A stretch of 64,000 bases of DNA from Alnus glutinosa (lineage: Eukaryota; Streptophyta; Magnoliopsida; Fagales; Betulaceae): assembly GCF_958979055.1 (NCBI RefSeq), contig NC_084889.1, positions 6,664,261 through 6,728,260 of the forward strand, read 5' to 3'. Positions 61,156 to 64,000 of this stretch are shown one piece after another (the first letter of the stretch is position 1; each line of letters begins with the position of its first letter). Made by a program: the position numbers and the translations under genes. The notes beneath the pieces were generated by a model. It searched no databases. It saw only the letters and a program-made list of their open reading frames with translations, and was not told the origin of the DNA.

Positions 61156-61892
61156 AAATCAAAAGAGGCCAAGTTGCCCATATTATTCTTGCCCATAGTT
61201 GGCTCATTCTCTTTTGGCCCATAGTTGGCCCCATCTCTCTTTTCTTTTGGCATTTGAGGTACTCTTTAAAACCCATGCCTTTTTTTTTTTTTTTTTTTAG
61301 CCCATAGTTGGCTCACTTTCTTTTGGCCTATAGTTGGCCCCATCTTTCTTCTCCTTTCACTTTCTTTGGCCCATAATTGGCCCCTTCTATTTTGGCATTT
61401 GAAAAGTGTTATCATGCCTTATTTAGCCCACAGTTGGCTTCCATGTAAGGTCATAGTTGGCCCGTTCCGGCCCAAAAGTTGCTGCTGTTCAAGAGCTGCC
61501 GATGCTTCCAAATCTGACGTCATCAAGAAGCAAACTCAAGATTTCACAAGTTTCCACCTTGAGTTTGAGGGGGAATGTTAGAGATAATATGTTGGTTGTT
61601 CCACATTGCCTTAGTGAGGAGAAGCTTTGGCCATTGGCTTATATAAAAGCTTCATCCTCTTGTCCCACATTGCTAAGATAGAAAGCTCATTTCTATTCTA
61701 CTCTCTATAAATAAGAGAGCACTCATTGTATTCAACTCATTCAATAAAAGCATAATGTAGTCCTTTGGGCTTTATCTTGTGGATGTAGGTCATAGACCGA
61801 ACCACGTAAATCTCTTGTCCCTTTTATTTTATTATTCCGCATTTTATTTTATTATTCCGCATTTTATTTCTTTTAGATTTAGTTTTCTTACA
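59771..61892 (+). mobile_element. Complete non-autonomous LTR retrotransposon, 2122 bp
   Basis: Two 317 bp LTRs (59771-60087 and 61576-61892) begin TGTTAG and end TTACA and differ at two positions. GACAA flanks both sides (59766-59770, 61893-61897). The primer-binding site TGGTATCAGAGC (60088-60099, initiator tRNA-Met) abuts the 5' LTR; the polypurine tract GAGGGGGAA precedes the 3' LTR. Each LTR has a CTATAAATA box and AATAAA. The 1488 bp interior encodes no gag or pol; it holds a duplicated 56 bp block (60210, 60291), CACGCGCCTCC repeats (60650-60745), two A-runs, and repeated GCCCATAGTTGGC motifs (61190-61460). It must rely on proteins of another, copia-like element. Confidence 0.95.
61190..61465. 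repeat. GCCCATAGTTGGC motif cluster inside the retrotransposon
   Basis: At least eight copies of a 13 bp near-palindromic motif (CCCATAGTTGGC and single-base variants) are spaced 20-55 bp apart, separated by TTTTCTTTTGG-type pyrimidine blocks. Confidence 0.85.
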
Positions 61893-61942
61893 GACAAGGG
61901 TGGGATAGAAATTGGATGAGAGTATACAACCAAACATTTCTC

Positions 61943-62899
61943 TATATATATATATATATTAATTTCCTCCCTCATGGGGTTGTCCGTGTCGTGGCGGTGC
62001 AATGGTTCTCCTTAGATTAGTTATTAATAAAAAATAGAAAAAGTAATGGGGTTTGAACTTTGAATCCTGGCATGTGCATATGTCTGTTTATGTTGTTTAT
62101 TTTATCCCCCACCTAATAAATTTAAAATGAATTTTATGAATGACGAGGATCGATCGGTTTCTTCTTATCTAAGAGTGTTGTACGTTGGAATTAAATGTCG
62201 CCTGACCTGCAATAGAGGAGAGGTTACTAGGGGACACCCATTGGCAGAGCTGATAATCTACCCCCCATGAATTCATTACACACAACCTAGTCGAATGAGG
62301 ACACGTGGCAAGGTCATACGAGGAAGACATGTCCTTCGAGTGAAGTGAACAAGGTTCAAAAGAAAAAGTGAACATTTGACTCATTCATCCGAAGCTTCTT
62401 CCCCTAAAGGAATAAGAGCTTTTCCAAGTCCTTCTAACTTAGGGATTAGAAGTATCTCCGTCGGTTCACCCCAGCATGTCTTCTGAGCCCATCTTCTTAG
62501 TGTTTGCAGGTCCCCCTCGGCATGGAAGCGGCTGTGCAAATATCAGCTTCATCAAAAATCTGAATGAGTCAAATTTCAGCTTCTTCTTTTTTTTTTTTCT
62601 TTTTTTTTTTTTAAGTTTTATTTATTTATATTTTTATTGTAATTGACACACGTCGATTTCCTATTGAATACGAGGTAACAAACTAACGAAATCTATTAAC
62701 TTGGTGGACAGAAAACGAGTTTAAGGGGTGATTCGTAATTATAGTTTAAAACAATAACCCTCCATAAACTTTTTGTACCACAATGAGTGATTTGCAATTT
62801 AGGCTAACCCAAAGGATCAATGGTGTAATTATCCAAAAAAAAAAAAAAAAACACTTGAATCTCTCAATCAGTCCAGTTGATGTAGATCACCTTTATAAG
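61943..62899. other. Intergenic DNA, no gene recognised
   Basis: Unique-looking DNA with a short homopurine/pyrimidine run near 62585-62615. The minus-strand frame 62169-62384 has no recognised domain. Confidence 0.35.
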
Positions 62900-63151
62900 T
62901 GTTAAATATATTGGAAAATATTTAAAAGAGATAAAGAGTGATAGAGAGAAAGAGAGAAGCATATAACGGACTACAATGCATTGAAGTAGTATGGTCTTAT
63001 GATGTATTATAGATGCCTCTATTTATAGAGAAGCTATGAGTAGTGGTCAAAAAACCATAGACTAAACCCTATAATACATTAGGAATGAAATAACCCTAGG
63101 GTAATAAACCTAATAAGGAACATAACAATATGAAGAATAAATATTCTCACA
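62900..63151 (-). mobile_element. 3' LTR of a copia-like retrotransposon on the minus strand
   Basis: On the minus strand it begins TGTGAGAATATTT and ends ATATATTTAACA, has a TATAAATAGAGGC promoter box and is 252 bp. A G26 tract (C-run at 63152-63177) preceded by TTTGAG lies where the polypurine tract belongs. The internal region therefore extends right, beyond the window. Confidence 0.7.
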
Positions 63152-63177
63152 CCCCCCCCCCCCCCCCCCCCCCCCCC

Positions 63178-64000
63178 TCAAACTTAATGTGTAAGCTTGT
63201 ATTTTGGGAAAAAGAAAGGGAAAAGAGGTTTGACCCATGTATAGGTTGACCTGGCTGGCCTATTCAACCCAACTGGGTTTCAAGGATCGAGTATTTTGGC
63301 TGGCTTGGACAATTGGGCCAAGAAACAAAGTCTAACCCGACGGACTGGGTAGATGTTTGCTGGATCAGTTCGATAATGCACTAGGGCTCGCCATGCAGCT
63401 GAGCTCGGGTTGATAGTTGGGTCGGCTGCCTTGATCGACTGAGCTAGCAGAACCTTGGATTGGCTGGCATGGGCCACTGAATCAAACTAAAAGAGTTCTG
63501 AACCGAATGGAACCATATTGAAGGAGGCCTGAATAGGATGGAACCAGATTGAAAAATGCCTGAATCGGATGGAACCAGACTGAAAAAGGCATGAACTGAG
63601 CAAGAGGAGGAATGAACCAGACTTGAAACCACTGAACAGGTAGTTAACCGGCCATGGAAGCTTTGGAATGGAGCTAAAACCTATTGAGCTGGGTCTTTGG
63701 AGGCCTAAATCGGATGAGAAGAGCTTTGTGCCGGACTGAAAATACTTGAACCGGATGAGAAGAGCTCTGAATCGGATTGGAAAGGCATGAACTAGCTGAG
63801 AAAAGGCCTAACCCTGTCTGAAAGACTCTGAAATCAGTCTAAAATAGTGGTGAACTAGCCTTGGAGGCTCTAAATGGAGCTGAAAGCTTGAAACCTGCTG
63901 GGTCTTAAAAGGCCTGAAACCCGGTGACTCAGATCAGACCGCAATAAAAACCGGCTTGAGTAGATGTGCCACTAGACGTGTGATGGCGCCTGTAAGAGAC
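63178..64000 (-). mobile_element. Internal part of the minus-strand retroelement, with GGATGGAACCAG minisatellite
   Basis: From about 63480 to 63960 an irregular 36-40 bp unit recurs (plus strand CTGAATCGGATGGAACCAGA, then CTGAAAAAGGC). The codons read as frames of repeats only; no integrase, reverse transcriptase or gag motif is seen before the edge. Confidence 0.5.

Larger units (their letters stand above)
59636..61942. mobile_element. MITE interrupted by an LTR retrotransposon
   Basis: The two parts are 59636-59770 and 61898-61942. GAGAAATGCTTGGTTATACA at the left and GAGAAATGTTTGGTTGTATA (minus strand) at the right are its terminal inverted repeats, and CACCCTTGT / ACAAGGGTG continues them. 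The left part has a further inner palindrome (ACGTGGACCAATAATGT). Restored it would be about 175-180 bp, sitting in a TA repeat. Confidence 0.85.

Overview
The window is nuclear DNA of a eudicot plant, probably a woody rosid. The AT-rich introns and intergenic DNA, the plant-type genes with many short exons, the L1-type LINE tails, the copia-like LTRs primed by initiator tRNA-Met, the many MITEs and a mitochondrial nad1 insertion all fit this. The species cannot be fixed from sequence alone. No bacterial-style operons or CRISPR arrays are present. Most long open frames are simple repeats or transposon debris; the genes were rebuilt exon by exon from splice sites and matching phases.

Layout. 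(1) 379-8006, minus: the 5' five coding exons of an S-adenosylmethionine carrier of the mitochondrial carrier family; the rest lies beyond the left edge. Its 4.3 kb second intron holds LINE and inverted-repeat insertions. (2) 8007-10935: intergenic, with three clear MITEs. (3) 10936-34143: a tandem segmental duplication. Unit A (10936-19592) carries an intact choline kinase gene, a decayed tRNA-Gly-like gene and only the two 3' exons of an SDR gene. Unit B (20421-34143) carries a second intact choline kinase, an intact tRNA-Gly(GCC) and the 3' part of the SDR gene, which continues past the breakpoint as a complete gene to 36711. An 828 bp filler between the units contains a mitochondrial fragment with nad1 exon 1 and its upstream region. 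A Mutator-like element shared by both units is intact in A and broken in B, where about 6 kb of repeats replaced about 113 bp. (4) 36712-39600: intergenic repeats. (5) About 39650-51962, minus: a type I inositol polyphosphate 5-phosphatase gene, ten coding exons recovered plus a tentative terminal one, with a LINE fragment in an intron. (6) 51963-64000: no convincing protein gene; microsatellites, MITEs, a very young 2.1 kb non-autonomous LTR retrotransposon inserted into a MITE, and one LTR plus internal repeats of a second retroelement running off the right edge.

The genes are ordinary housekeeping or signalling genes with unrelated roles: SAM import into organelles, the first step of phosphatidylcholine synthesis, an SDR oxidoreductase, and phosphoinositide turnover. 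The novelty lies in genome structure: organellar filler at a duplication joint, paralogous empty sites that date transposon insertions, recent coding divergence of the choline kinase pair, and a tRNA-Gly copy whose anticodon has become GCU.
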